A DNA stretch of 64,000 bases from Favolaschia claudopus (Eukaryota; Basidiomycota; Agaricomycetes; Agaricales; Mycenaceae): positions 248,001-312,000 of the forward strand of contig JAWWNJ010000032.1 of the NCBI GenBank assembly GCA_037176885.1, written 5' to 3'. Below are positions 25,201 through 35,753 of the stretch, piece after piece; position 1 is the first letter of the stretch; the number at the start of each line of letters is the position of its first letter. Made by a program: the position numbers and the translations under genes. Below the pieces are notes generated by a model. That model saw nothing but the letters and a program-made list of their open reading frames with translations. It was not told where the DNA came from and made no database searches.

Positions 25201-25913
25201 AATTCCGCCTCCTCGACGCCGGCTTAGCTCAGGAACCCATTTTCCGTGGCGGCGGACAAATCGTGCCAACAGCGCGCCGCGTTTGCTATTCGTCTTTCCT
25301 GATGGTACGAACTTTTCGTTTTGCTGTACATTCTTCTTAAACCTCGAGACGACAGGCTGCCCCTCGGCTCATGGAACCCATATACTATGTCGAGGTGCAA
25401 GCACCCGCAGATTGTATATCAGCGGTATACACGGTCCTCGCTCGCCGACGTGGCCACGTCACTCAGGACATTCCCAAAGCCGGATCACCTCTGTACACCG
25501 TGAAGGCGCTGATACCGGTGATTGATGCAAACGGCTTTGAGACGGACCTGAGAACGGCGACGCAAGGTCAAGCATTCTGCTTGCAGGTATTCGATCATTG
25601 GTCTGTGGTTCCCGGTGGGTACTTTCTCACTGTGATAGACGGCGCAGTGTTGAATGGCGGCCTCAGGTGATCCAACCGACACCAGCATCAAGCTTCGGCC
25701 ATTGGAGCCAGCGTCTGGACAGGCACTTGCTCGTGATCTTGTTCTGAAGACGCGGCGGCGAAAAGGACTGGGTGAGCAGATTGCTGTCTCAAAGTATTTG
25801 GACGACGAGTTTGTGGTGAGTTTTTGCTATTTCTTTGTGAAATAAATTTTCTGGCTGACTTGTTTGTGTAGCTGGCGTTGTCTGCGTCGGGACACGCTGA
25901 CCTGCTTGGATAG
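22266..25913 (+). CDS. SNU114: U5 snRNP GTPase Snu114 (EFTUD2 orthologue)
   Basis: EF-2-like GTPase of the U5 snRNP that controls Brr2 during spliceosome activation and disassembly. The start [20 protein letters not shown] is the conserved acidic Snu114 N-terminus. G-domain motifs are GHLHHGKT (G1), DTPGHVNF (G3) and VNKIDR (G4). The GHLHHGKT form separates Snu114 from translation EF-2 (usually AHVDHGKS). Then follow domain II ([26 protein letters not shown]), domains III/IV ([34 protein letters not shown]) and domain V ([40 protein letters not shown]), with a typical end KYLDDEF and [13 protein letters not shown], stop at 25911-25913. Around twelve introns. Full length and without lesions. 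EF-2 is excluded because the diphthamide region is absent and the acidic N-terminus is present. Confidence 0.95.
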
Positions 25914-26010
25914 TAGTAGTGTATTTAGGGTGTATTATAGAGTACAGATGAACGATTCGACGAAGCCGAAATCTGGGAAAGTTTCGGGAAAATGCCCCGT
26001 GATCAATTTG

Positions 26011-26019
26011 GCCACGTCA
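26011..26019 (-). promoter_or_regulatory. Unfolded-protein-response element upstream of calnexin
   Basis: The reverse strand reads TGACGTGGC, a match to the UPRE core TGACGTG(G/A) bound by Hac1/XBP1-type bZIP factors. It sits about 103 bp before the calnexin ATG. A C/T-rich tract (about 26070-26118) follows, typical of strongly expressed fungal genes. Binding is inferred. Confidence 0.55.
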
Positions 26020-26121
26020 GCTTGAAGTGCGATTAAATAGCGCGAGTGGGAAGCGGTAACGAAATTCACAGCTCATCCTCTCCCTTTCTTGTATCTGCCC
26101 CTTCTTGGCCCTTCGTATACA

Positions 26122-28093
26122 ATGCGAAGCGTAGCGCTCTCTGTCCTCGCCATCGCCGCGTCAAGCGCTTTGGCCCAATCCGAAGATCCCAAACCCTCAT
26201 TCACCGTACGTGTCGTCTCGTCGCTGTCTTTTCAATGTCGTGTGTTCAACGAATAACTCTTCCAGAAAACCTCAATCAAAGCTCCTTTCGTTGAGCAATT
26301 CACGGACGACTGGTCAGAACGCTGGACGCCTTCAGAGGCGACCAAAAAGACCCCAGTCGGCGGCGAGACCTTCAGCTACGTTGGTGAATGGAAGGTCGAA
26401 GAACCTTCCATCTCCGTCATTGACGGCGACCTTGGTCTCGTTGCGAAGAGCAAGGCTGCCCACCACGCCATCTCTGCTCCCTTCGCCCAGCCCATCGACT
26501 TCAAGACCAAGCCGCTCGTTGTACAATACGAAGTCAAGTACCAAAAGGGCGGCAATTGCGGTGGTGGTTATGTCAAGCTCCTCGAGGACGGCTTCCAGAC
26601 CAGCGGAAAGGAGTTCTCCGACACTACTCCCTGGGTCGTCATGTTCGGACCCGATCTTACTTGCCCTGGAACCAAGGTTCGTAGTTTTTTAAACAAAAAC
26701 CGACGCGTTTATTCAATGCATACAACCATAGGTCCACTTTATCTTCCGTTACAAGAGCCCCAAGACCGGTGAGGTTGAGGAGAAGCACCTCAGCATGCCC
26801 CCCAAACCTTCAATTGAGAAATTGACCAACCTCTACACCCTCGTCATCCAGTCAGTAATCACTTGAAAAGTATCGAGCTCTTTGTTCATAATTGGTAGAC
26901 CCGACAACACCTACGAGGTATTCTTCAATGGCGCCAGCGAGAAGGCCGGTAGTCTCCTCGAAGACTTCGAGCCCCCGGTCAACCCGGCCAAGGAAATCGA
27001 CGACCCCGAGGACAAGAAGCCCGCCACCTGGGTCGACACCAAGCGTATTGAGGATCCTGAAGCTTCTAAGGTTCGTGTCCCGTCGCATTTATTTTTATTC
27101 ATCAGCTAAATTGTGTGTTTAGCCTGAGGACTGGGATGAGGACGCACCCTATGAGATCCCCGACGAGGAGGCCACCAAGCCTGAGGGCTGGCTCGACGAC
27201 GAACCCGCCACCGTACCTGACCCCGGTATATCAAGTCTCTTCCCTTCCCCGGAATGTTCTCACGCTTTGCCACGTAGACGCTGAGAAGCCCGAGGAGTGG
27301 GACGACGAGGAAGACGGTGACTGGATTGCCCCCACTGTGCCCAACCCCAAGTGCAGCGAAGCTGCTGGCTGTGGTGAATGGAAACGCCCCTTCAAGGCCA
27401 ACCCTGCTTACAAGGGCAAGTGGTACGCACCCATGATCGACAACCCCGCGTACAAGGGCGAGTGGGCTCCCCGCAAGATTGACAACCCCAACTTCTACGA
27501 GGACCTCACTCCCGTCAAGTCCCTCGGAAAGATCGTGAGTCCTGCATCTTGCTTTTCTTGTCCAGTCGCTCAATTTTGTTGTCTAGGGTGGTGTCGGTAT
27601 CGAACTCTGGACCATGACTGAGGACATTCTTTTCGATAACATCTACATTGGCCACTCCGTCGACGATGCTAAGACCTTCGCCGCCGAGACCTTCGACATC
27701 AAGAAGCCTCTCGAATCCGCTGCCGCCAAGCCTGATGCTGCCGACGAGGATGACGAGGAGACCCCCGCTTTCAAGGACGACCCCATCTCTTTCATCCGCA
27801 ACAAGGTCTTCACTTTCGTCGATCTCGCGAAGCTTGACCCCCTGCTCGCCTTCAAGACCCAACCCGAAACCGGTGTCGCCCTCGTTGGTGCCCTCCTTAC
27901 CCTCCTTGGCATGTTCGGCGCTCTCTTCGGTCTCATTGGCGCTGGCCAGAAACCCATCACCAAGTCGACAAAGAAGACTGACGCTCCTACTGCCGACGAC
28001 AAGAAAACGAAGGAGGCTGCACCTGTTGCGCCTGCTGGTGGAGAGAAGAAGGATGAGAGCACGGTGAAGAAGCGGGCTGCCGCAGCGAAGTAA
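26122..28093 (+). CDS. CNE1: Calnexin
   Basis: Type I ER membrane lectin chaperone that binds monoglucosylated N-glycans on folding glycoproteins. The ATG at 26122 begins a signal peptide ([19 protein letters not shown]). The luminal lectin domain carries [19 protein letters not shown] and [17 protein letters not shown], which hold the conserved cysteines. The P-domain shows type 1 repeats ([46 protein letters not shown]) and type 2 repeats ([40 protein letters not shown]). A single membrane helix ([20 protein letters not shown]) and a basic Lys/Ala-rich cytosolic tail end at TAA 28091-28093. About 540-550 residues from some six short introns, the normal family size. The UPR-type site upstream fits regulation by ER stress. 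Calreticulin is excluded by the membrane helix. Confidence 0.95.
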
Positions 28094-28929
28094 ATGATAA
28101 GTCTACAACATTGCTGTTCATGCGAGATGGGAAGCTGAATGGGGGGAGCGGGACGAGAGGAGGACGGACGTTGCTGTCAACCACTTGCATCTCACATTTT
28201 TTGTCGAATTGTTATTAGTACGTGGGCGTGGAGAGGCGTCAGTGCTTTGCGCTCTGGCGACTCGAATAAAATACGGATACAGGCAGCGTCATTGGGCATT
28301 CATATATAGTATTTTTATTAATGGCAGAACTAAAATCATCCATCCGTACTGGTTGAGACAGCGATCATTGAGACAGCGATCATTGCATCAATGCCAGCTT
28401 CTGCAAGTCGACGATGGCGACTTTCGCATCCGGGGTGGTCTCATAGGGATTTCGAAGTTAGCCTGCTGATCTGAATATCATCGTATGTGCCTCTGGGACT
28501 CCGGGAGACTCTATCGAATTACTTCCAAGTCGTTCGACACACAAGCGCTACCAGCTCTGTGGAGTCTCCGAGTGTGTAGCATTTTTGAAATGGATCTGTG
28601 CACTATATCTGTGCCTCTTCAATTTGGGTTTCACGACAAGCTGAAGACGCCGCCTTGGCCTCAAATGCCCAATCGAACTGACGGTGGCCATGAGGTGAAT
28701 TTTATTGATCTGCGTACTTCAGGTCTCCAAGCTTGCGACTTGTGTCAAAATTCGAAGTCTCCCAGTGGCGTCGTGGTGAACACGAGCTGGAAGTGTTCAA
28801 GCGTGCTTTCGGGGGAATATTTATCTTGGCTGGAACCTGCAAAGTCGGAAGGAGCACGATTCATGGCTTTCTGAGGTAAAGCGGTAATAATGGGGTGATC
28901 GAACGTTCCTGCCTCTGTCAACCGTTTTC
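28094..28929. other. Intergenic region
   Basis: About 840 bp between calnexin and the ankyrin/MYND gene. It contains one ATG-started frame of 129 codons (28485-28874) with no recognisable domain, and a 15-bp tandem duplication at 28353-28382. No gene is supported. Confidence 0.5.
28353..28382. repeat. 15-bp perfect tandem duplication
   Basis: The unit ttgagacagcgatca occurs twice without a gap (28353-28367, 28368-28382), in the calnexin 3' flank. Confidence 0.9.
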
Positions 28930-30726
28930 ATGCCTTCCAATCGCCCTCATCTTCCAGCCAGATTTCTCGAAAGGCTCCTCGCCAAACCATGGATGAAAGA
29001 CCAATCGTCCTTCATTTTTTCGAACGAATTTCACAATTTCCGCTTGAAACTCGCTGACAGCAACTATCTCGATCTCAGTGCGGAAACCACAGTCGCAGGC
29101 TTCCAAGGTGGTTTCTTCAGGTCTTTCGATATGGGCTTCCTTTCAGCATCGGCCCCAAACCCTCAATTGAACCTGGCATTGCTCGATTCGAAAGAAGTTG
29201 ATAAACTGTATGAAGGCTATAGCTTCCTGCACATGGCGGTCGACGATACAGACCCGGCGCTTTTATGCGAGATGATACGACAAGGCGCCCTCATCGAACA
29301 ACAGAACAACAAGGGTCAGACCCCGCTCCTGCTTGCTTTGGAAAGGATCTGGGGTTTGAACGCCCTTCTACGCAGGGTGAGCGCTGTCTTCCCGCAGCTG
29401 CAAGGGTACAAAGAGAAGATGGAGAATGGTCAAAAGCGGCTACGCTACATCGCTCGCACGTTAATTGAGCAGCACGCAGATGTCAACCCGATTGTTACCT
29501 GGCGGGGAAAAGTCGTTTCTTCCCTTCACTTTGCTTGCGCCGCAGAAGACTGGGAACTTCTAGCCCTCCTTCTCGATCATGGTGCCAACCCTCAACCGAC
29601 TTCGGCTTGTGTGGATGCGCGCGTTTTCTTGAAAACTGCGGAAGCGATGGATCGGTTCACGGTTCTAGTGGCCAACGCTACAGCCACCCTACCACAGCGT
29701 CAATGTCCGTGTTTCTCTGGTAGAGCCATGTCGAATTGCCATGCCCAGGAGCAGCCATATCCGGAGGATTTCACCTGCAGATGCGGTTCGATGAAGACGT
29801 ACGGGAAGTGCTGCAAAACGCGTGACATCCAGTACGACGAAATGTGGGATGAAGGGAGGAAATGGATTCAGCCCTCTCGCAAAGTCATGGTTACACTGGG
29901 AGGATCTGACCTGCCGCCGGAGGCGCAAGCTTTGATGGAGTTCCTGTACAGTCTCGGTCTCGGCGAGATGGAGAAGATGTTGAAGACGGTAGTCCCGCAA
30001 ATGATGTTCAATCCAGAAATTCAAGATGCAATAACGGAGTGCATGGAGATTGGATTTCGGAACAAAATAACGGATCCGGCTTTCACCTTCGCATATTTCG
30101 AGACGAGATTCTATCCCTGGTATGTGCCATGGACCCAGCTCAGTAATATGCGTCTTCTCAAAGTAATATCCCTCTTCGTAGGCCGCAAGGTCGCGCTACC
30201 AGTAAATTCGAGTGTCGTCAGAAGCAGAAGGTGAGTGATGTTTCTCGTCTTCCCACTGATTTTTCCACGAACAAAACAATAGGAGTGGAATGTTGCCGTC
30301 GACAAGTATATCGCTAGTGGGTCCGATTCTCGACCGCGATTCGAGATCGAGAGGGCGGCCAAGGTTGGGGTCTCTCTCGGTGCCATGATCCGCGCGTGCG
30401 CGGCAAAAGGCTGCGACAAAATCGAAGGTCGAGATATCGAGACGATCGCAACATGCGGGCGGTGTAAAATAGTGAGTGCGGTCATTGATCATACAAACCT
30501 CGTTTCCTCACTGGCAACATAGTCATTTTATTGCGGGCAGGCGTGCCAGAAGGCGGCTTGGCCTGAACATAAAAAAATGTGCGGCAACTCTCAGCAGATC
30601 GAGCGACCTCTCCCGTCTCAGTTGGCTATGCGTGATTATATGCGCAAAAACTCTCCAGGTTTCCTCTTGGACAGACTCGGTCCTGATTTCTATGATCGTT
30701 GCGAGGAAAGAATGAAGCGCGCGTGA
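28930..30726 (+). CDS. Ankyrin-repeat, SEC-C and MYND zinc-finger protein
   Basis: A 434-codon first exon from ATG 28930 is followed by three short introns. Ankyrin-like repeats lie at about residues 95-240 (YSFLHMAVDDTDPALLCEMI, NKGQTPLLLALE, SSLHFACAAEDWELLALLLD). Two cysteine clusters follow near residues 255-300: CPCFSGRAMSNCHAQ and CRCGSMKTYGKCCK. The second matches the zinc-binding SEC-C motif (CxCxSx8-CC type). The C-terminal exons encode a MYND finger: CAAKGCDKIEG, then ATCGRCK, then across an intron SFYCGQACQKAAWPEHKKMC. Stop TGA at 30724-30726. MYND fingers bind proline-rich peptides, so with the ankyrins a protein-interaction role is likely, but no enzymatic (SET) domain is present. 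Families with this domain order occur in mushrooms. No specific function is known to me. Confidence 0.82.
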
Positions 30727-30932
30727 GGTCTGTTCTTGGTAGTTGTATGCACTGTCTGTGATTTCTTGTTCGTCTCAAATAATACAGGTATCGTGATTGA
30801 AAACTGCATACGTATTCTGTCGTGAAAACAAAAGCACAGGCTGCGACGGCACGCCATTTTTCGTGCATTGCACAAAGTATATGTAATTGATCAAGTCCAC
30901 CAGTAGTACAGCGAGGCATAGCGCAAGAGTGT

Positions 30933-32310
30933 CTAGATTTTCACGTCGAGTCCTTGATTTTGGTAGACAGCAAGCACATCACGGAGTTCGGGCGTGAAGT
31001 CTACAACGTCGTGATTCTGCCTCGCGACGTCGTTGAGAACCGCTAGGTGCTTCAAACGGGCGAAACCAGGAGTATTGTGCTTCTCGGACTGCTCTTCATC
31101 CGCCCACCAGCGCGACTTGACCATCTCTCTTCTGAGAATTGATCGCCGACTTCGAAGAGTTCCAAGAGGAAGCAACGGAGACTGGGTTTGTCTTGGCTCG
31201 CAAGTCAAGGCAGCGAAGAAATCGTCGTCAAGCTCGATTGAGCTTGGTGAGGTTGGGCGTGCGCTGTAGCCTGACAGAGACATCCTCCGAATATATATTA
31301 TATGCAACTATCGCAATTGTCGACGGTGAGCTGCTTCAGGTCCGGGCAATGAGCGAGGAACGGCAACAACGACGGAGTGAGCCATGAGACCGATGAGTCA
31401 GTCGTCTTCACCATACGACGGGGGCAGAAGAGCAAGGGATAGTGATTTGAGGGCAGGGAGTTTTCGCGTTTCTAAGAAGGGGTTTAGGTGGTTACCGCTT
31501 GACCAAAGTCCCATGCGCATGTCCAGTTCCTCCAAACGAGGCAATAGACCGGCGTAAGAATTGGGATTCGCTAGATGTGCCCATTGCTTAGTGGTTAAGG
31601 TGAATGATGTTAACACAGTGGACGATGATGTCGAGACATGGCTGGGGAGTGTCATGGGTGAACGAAAGGCGGGTGAGTTGAGACCATGGAAGGGGAGGGA
31701 TATGCTTTCCCTCGAGGGTAACGCGACGAAGGCGAGGGGCGGATAGAAAGATGTCGAGTGGATCCTGCCACATTTCTGGTCCCACGAACTGCGCCAGGGT
31801 GCCCGGAGGCATTCCGCCCAGACCTTTTGAATTGAACTCCTCCCACCCCGCCGCCCAGACAATTTCCAATGTCTGCACATCTCGGTGCTGCACTGAGTAA
31901 CTTTGCCATCAAATCGACCGTCAGCTTCGTATACATCTCCGGCGATTGAGAAAGGTACACGCGGATGGGGAGTAGAGTGCTATGTTGGAGGAACATGGCA
32001 ATCGCAGGAGAAGAGGGGAAGTAGTCGAGTGCGTTCTCCTCTTCTTCTAAGTTTCCTCGAAGATATATGGGGAAGGTGTCCGACAATTGTCCAGAGTCGG
32101 GGAGTGTTGAAAGAAAGCCACTTGTTTCCAGAGAGAGCAGACGTGAGAGAGTACGAATAACCAGGAAGCTACGGGATACGGCCGGTGCTCACGAGGAGGC
32201 GGTAGCATTATTTGCGCCAGTAGCTCGTACGGAAGGCTGGATATGGGTGGAAGCGTATGCGACGCATTAGATCTCAGGCCGATGCGCGACGCCGTGTGTA
32301 TCATAGCCAT
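30933..32310 (-). pseudogene. F-box family pseudogene
   Basis: Decayed relative of the F-box genes at 33188 and 37639. From ATG 32310 it begins with a good F-box (SSLPYELLAQIMLPPPREH, VLSHVCSLWKQVAFF). The frame then breaks. Conserved pieces continue in other frames: NTPRLW, SDTFPIYLRGNLEEE, then TLEIVWAAGWEEFNSKGLGG (about 31840), LPWSQLTRLSFTHDTPQPCL, TTKQWAHL (about 31590), PALKSLSLALLP, LLPFLAHCPDLKQLTVDNC (about 31350), DDDFFAAL, and finally EMVKSRWWADEEQ to NQGLDVKI with the stop at 30933-30935. At least five frame changes plus in-frame stops are needed, too many to be introns or single sequence errors. The paralogues are single long exons, which supports decay rather than splicing. Confidence 0.85.
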
Positions 32311-33187
32311 AATTCGCGTGGGGGCACAGTCTGAGAAGGCCCCGGGAAGCTCCCGCCAAGGCTTGTCCGGAAAAGTGGCTATTTGAGGCCGAGATTTTGC
32401 GATTTTCCTGTCCGGAAAGTGGCTTGAACACAAAAGATGAGAACTAGATTGTGCGGAAGTTCAAACGTTCAAGGCCTGAACCTACTTACAAGATCGTCGA
32501 AAGAACAAGCCAAGTCGTTCGTTGAGGGCAAGAGAGAGAAAGAGAGTCAAAGACAAAGACAGATCAACACGAGGTCCTGATTCTCTTTTAGAGTCCGATA
32601 CATAGATATCCCATTCGAGACATCAAAGCAGGTAGACAAGTTGAAGTAAGGCAACTCGATTCTTGCAGCTCGAAGTGCGTTGGAAGCTGATTAGAGTGCG
32701 GTATTCGTTACATTTTATCAGAGTTGACACAGCGTGGCGATCCGAGCTTGCATAGAAAGACGAGGCGCCTGCTACGCGTCGAGAACTAATTGCAGGTTGA
32801 GCGCTAAGCGCTAAGCAGTCAGATCTAGTCAGAGGCTGAGCGACTTGAACCTAACGAAAGTCGCGTCCGTCGAAGTTGCAGACGTCAAAGATGAAGCAAT
32901 TCCGATGGCACGATCAATGTAAGTTTCCCACGGTCGACTTGCGCTCATCCAACTTGCATCCAACTCTCATCAAGCACAAATCGCAACGTTCAAAGATGCG
33001 CTCGTACTGGAACCAGACAGACACAAGATGCTCAGAGAATAGTCCTCGAGATCGTAAGGCCCACACGCCGCGACGATCACTCCGAAGAATTTCAATGATC
33101 TCAAATTTCATCCACATGTGAACCCAATGTGAACCCCGATAACAGAAATCACGCAGTTGTTTCAGCCTAAACTCTCCTTGACCCTCC
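32311..33187. other. Intergenic region between divergent F-box copies
   Basis: Roughly 880 bp, with purine-rich stretches near 32520-32570. No gene or RNA recognised. Confidence 0.5.
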
Positions 33188-34795
33188 ATGAACGGGCCCC
33201 TCCACCTACAACGACGCCGAGTCGCGCGTAGACTCAGCGCACCCGTACCTTTACATGCGACTAGGACTCGGAGTCCCGATCTGCCTTTCGAGTTGCTAGA
33301 GAAAATCTTCATTCTCTCAATCGAGCCCGCCATTGACAGGCAAGGGCGTCCCTTTTCCAAATGCTTGGGCACCGTCTTCGTCCTTTGTCACGTATGTGCG
33401 TTCTGGCGATTCGTCGCTCTCCATACCAAGCAGCTTTGGAACTTGGGTGGCACCCCGATATTCCTTCCTTCTCGATGGATTCGCTCGCATGCCGCCACCA
33501 AGATGTTTCTCGAGCGATCCGCTGATCTTCCTGTGTCGTTTCACCTGTGCCAGTATCCGGTAACCAGAAAACACCACAGTTATAGGATCAGGAATTTGGA
33601 GGGTATCCTAGGCACGATTACTCAAATAGCAGAGCGGTGGGAAGCCTTCCACGTCACTTTGGAGGAGGCGGAACACGAAGTCAACGCGTTGGAGAAGATT
33701 CCTGCGGAGAGGTTGGATAATCTCAAGAAACTCGTTCTTACGCTCCGTAATAGGGGCGGTAGATGGGGCCGGGATGCCTCGCTGAAGGTCTTTTCGAGTG
33801 CTCCCCAGCTTCAAGATGTGAGCCTCAACTTGATGGGCATATCCGGTTCATTGTTGCACTCTATCTCTCTCCCATGGCGACAACTCACCCAACTTTCTGT
33901 CGGGCACGGCCATCCGAGCTCTGTTCTTCATGCTGTCCTAGCATGTAAGAGCCTGGTATCTGCCAGCATCAGCACTCGCCAGTGGACGGAGATGTTCACG
34001 ACCATGCTACCCGCTGTCCCTACAGAACTGCCTCATCTCGAGCGCCTCGACATTCTCGTCCACTTACACCACGAAGCCGGCGCTGATGAAGGCGAGCATC
34101 TTGGACCCTTCCTGCATTGCATCATGGCGCCCGCCCTCAAATTCCTTGCTCTCGAGCTCGGCTTCTCCGAGATCAAGGATGAGGATGAATCATGGATGGG
34201 CCCGGTGGATTTTGTGATGCCCCTTGCCATCTTCCTCTCGCGCGCGCTGCAGCTGGAGCACCTGCGCACCACCGACTGTATCACCTCCGACATGGTCGGT
34301 GTGCTCTTTTTCACTCCGGCCCTCAAGTGGCTGGAATACGGCAATGCTGGAGTGGATGATGAGTTTTTCGCGGGATTGGAGATTAGGGGGGACGGTGCGC
34401 CGGTGCTTGCGCCGCACCTTGAACAGCTTGATTTGAACAATGTGGGGGATGAGTATGAGGAGGCGCGTGTCGAGGCAATGATTGCCTCGCGATGGTGGGT
34501 AGATGATGCGCAGCATAGTACTCTGCCCGTTACATCACGCCTGAAGCGGGTAAGGCTTTGGAACGAGGATATTCCGCCTAAAGTGTTTTCGCCCGAGTTT
34601 GAATTGAAGATGAAGCAGTATAGGTCGGAGGGTCTGGATGTGAGAGGTTTCTATGTTGCCTGTAATTTATATAAATCCTCCTTCCATTTCGAGCAACGGA
34701 ACTTTCCTTTTGCGGACAAGGACATTACGGCACGATCTTCCGCCCCGGCGGAAGCTCCGCTCCTCTTCCTTCTCCATCGCGTTCACTTCGCGCAA
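33188..34795 (+). CDS. F-box / leucine-rich-like protein (frame open into next gene)
   Basis: Intact member of the local F-box family and probably a substrate receptor of an SCF ubiquitin ligase. From ATG 33188 the F-box lies at about residues 30-75 (SPDLPFELLEKIFILSIEPA, VFVLCHVCAFWRFVAL). It is followed by irregular leucine-rich units, with family motifs such as LPWRQLTQLSVGHGHPS, PHLERLDILVHLHHEAG and VDDEFFAGLE. The diagnostic C-terminal block ASRWWVDDAQHS runs to YRSEGLDVR at about 34640. Both paralogues stop right after this motif (GLTLFI, GLDVKI). Here the stop is missing, and the frame continues through about 50 non-conserved residues into the LAMTOR2-like start at 34796. I place the end there only as a boundary. 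The product may be a fusion, or the transcript may end earlier. The substrate is unknown. Confidence 0.75.
34668..34675 (+). promoter_or_regulatory. Candidate TATA box for the LAMTOR2-like gene
   Basis: TATATAAA lies about 120 bp before ATG 34796 and just after the F-box family's conserved C-terminal motif. It supports an independent promoter for the downstream gene, although it falls within the open frame. Confidence 0.4.
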
Positions 34796-35454
34796 ATGCT
34801 GGTACTCTCGCGACTGCAAGAGTCCCTCAAACAAGTCCTGTCCCCGCCGGCACTACACACCGCGGTGCTCCTCACGCCGGCAGGGCAGCTCGTGTCCTTC
34901 TCGTCTTATGCGTCGCGGTGTAAGGACGAAATTCGCGTCATTGCGGGGCTGAGCGGGGAAGTGTGGCAGGAGACGCAGGAGCAGGGGTCGGGGATGGTGG
35001 ATAGCGAGGTGCGCGCATCTTATCCTTGGGGAGAAGATGGATGGGATGGATGGACTGACTGGATTGGATTTGATGCAGCTGGGTCGCATCGTGGTGCTCC
35101 CTGTTGATGAACCGCCGGAGTTGCTACCTCAGCCGCTGCCGGAGGATTATCAGCCTTTGATGCTGCTCGTGCTCAATTCTACGGACGCGGTGGAATGGGA
35201 GGATTTACAGGTCAAGGTGAGCGAACGCGTCCATTATTCTTCGAGTTGCTTTTGCTTTTGGTTTTTCACCTGCTTTACTTGTTGAAAACTGGCTTTTTCC
35301 GTTGAAGAAATGTGTTTTGACGCGTCGTTACTCATAGGGCAAAGCGCTTGCGTCTCAGATTGCGAAGCCGTTGAGCAGATTTAGGCAACATTTGGCGGTG
35401 CGCAAGCCGCCGCCATTGCCATCTGCAGTTACCTCCCCTGCGCGTGCACGATAG
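34796..35454 (+). CDS. LAMTOR2: LAMTOR2-like Roadblock/LC7 protein (Ragulator subunit)
   Basis: Roadblock-fold subunit of the Ragulator/EGO complex, which anchors Rag GTPases on the lysosome or vacuole for TORC1 nutrient signalling. Three exons, all in frame: 34796-35008, 35079-35216 and 35338-35454, giving 155 residues. Features that match p14/LAMTOR2 are TAVLLTPAGQLVSFSSYASR (strand-turn-strand), IRVIAGLSGEVWQETQEQGS (central helix), the strand LGRIVVLPVDEP, and LVLNSTDAVEWEDLQVKGKA followed by LASQIAKPL. Human p14 is 125 residues; the excess is a loop (PPELLPQPLPEDYQP) and a basic C-terminal tail. The ATG was chosen because homology begins at once after it, but the upstream F-box frame is open into this exon. 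Other Roadblock proteins (dynein LC7) are less similar. Assigned by motif comparison from memory. Confidence 0.72.
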
Positions 35455-35753
35455 CGGACGACGTCGCCGACGCTGCGTACTCGTAACGAACGAAGCGCTA
35501 CAGTTTGGCTGAATGCCGACTACATCTCAATTCTCATACATCTCAGGCACCTCGCATCAACACCGTCTGTTACGCCGTTTGGACCTGATTTCAAACCAAG
35601 TAATCGATTTTTCGGTTGGGGGAGGCAATTGGGGAGGGAAAGGTAGTCGTTGGAAGGATTGGGGAGGATAGGTGGGAATAGATTGGGAGTATAGGATCCG
35701 GATAAGTATCATACGACGCGGGCAATCGAGCTGCGTAATGAAATTTTTTTCCC

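Noticed and set aside
28485..28874. 129-codon ATG frame between calnexin and the MYND gene
   Set aside because: No recognisable domain, ordinary composition for non-coding DNA, and no supporting splice or promoter signals.
31585..31610. tRNA A-box-like string (gcttagtggttaaggt)
   Set aside because: No matching B box or cloverleaf nearby, and it lies in the F-box pseudogene sequence.
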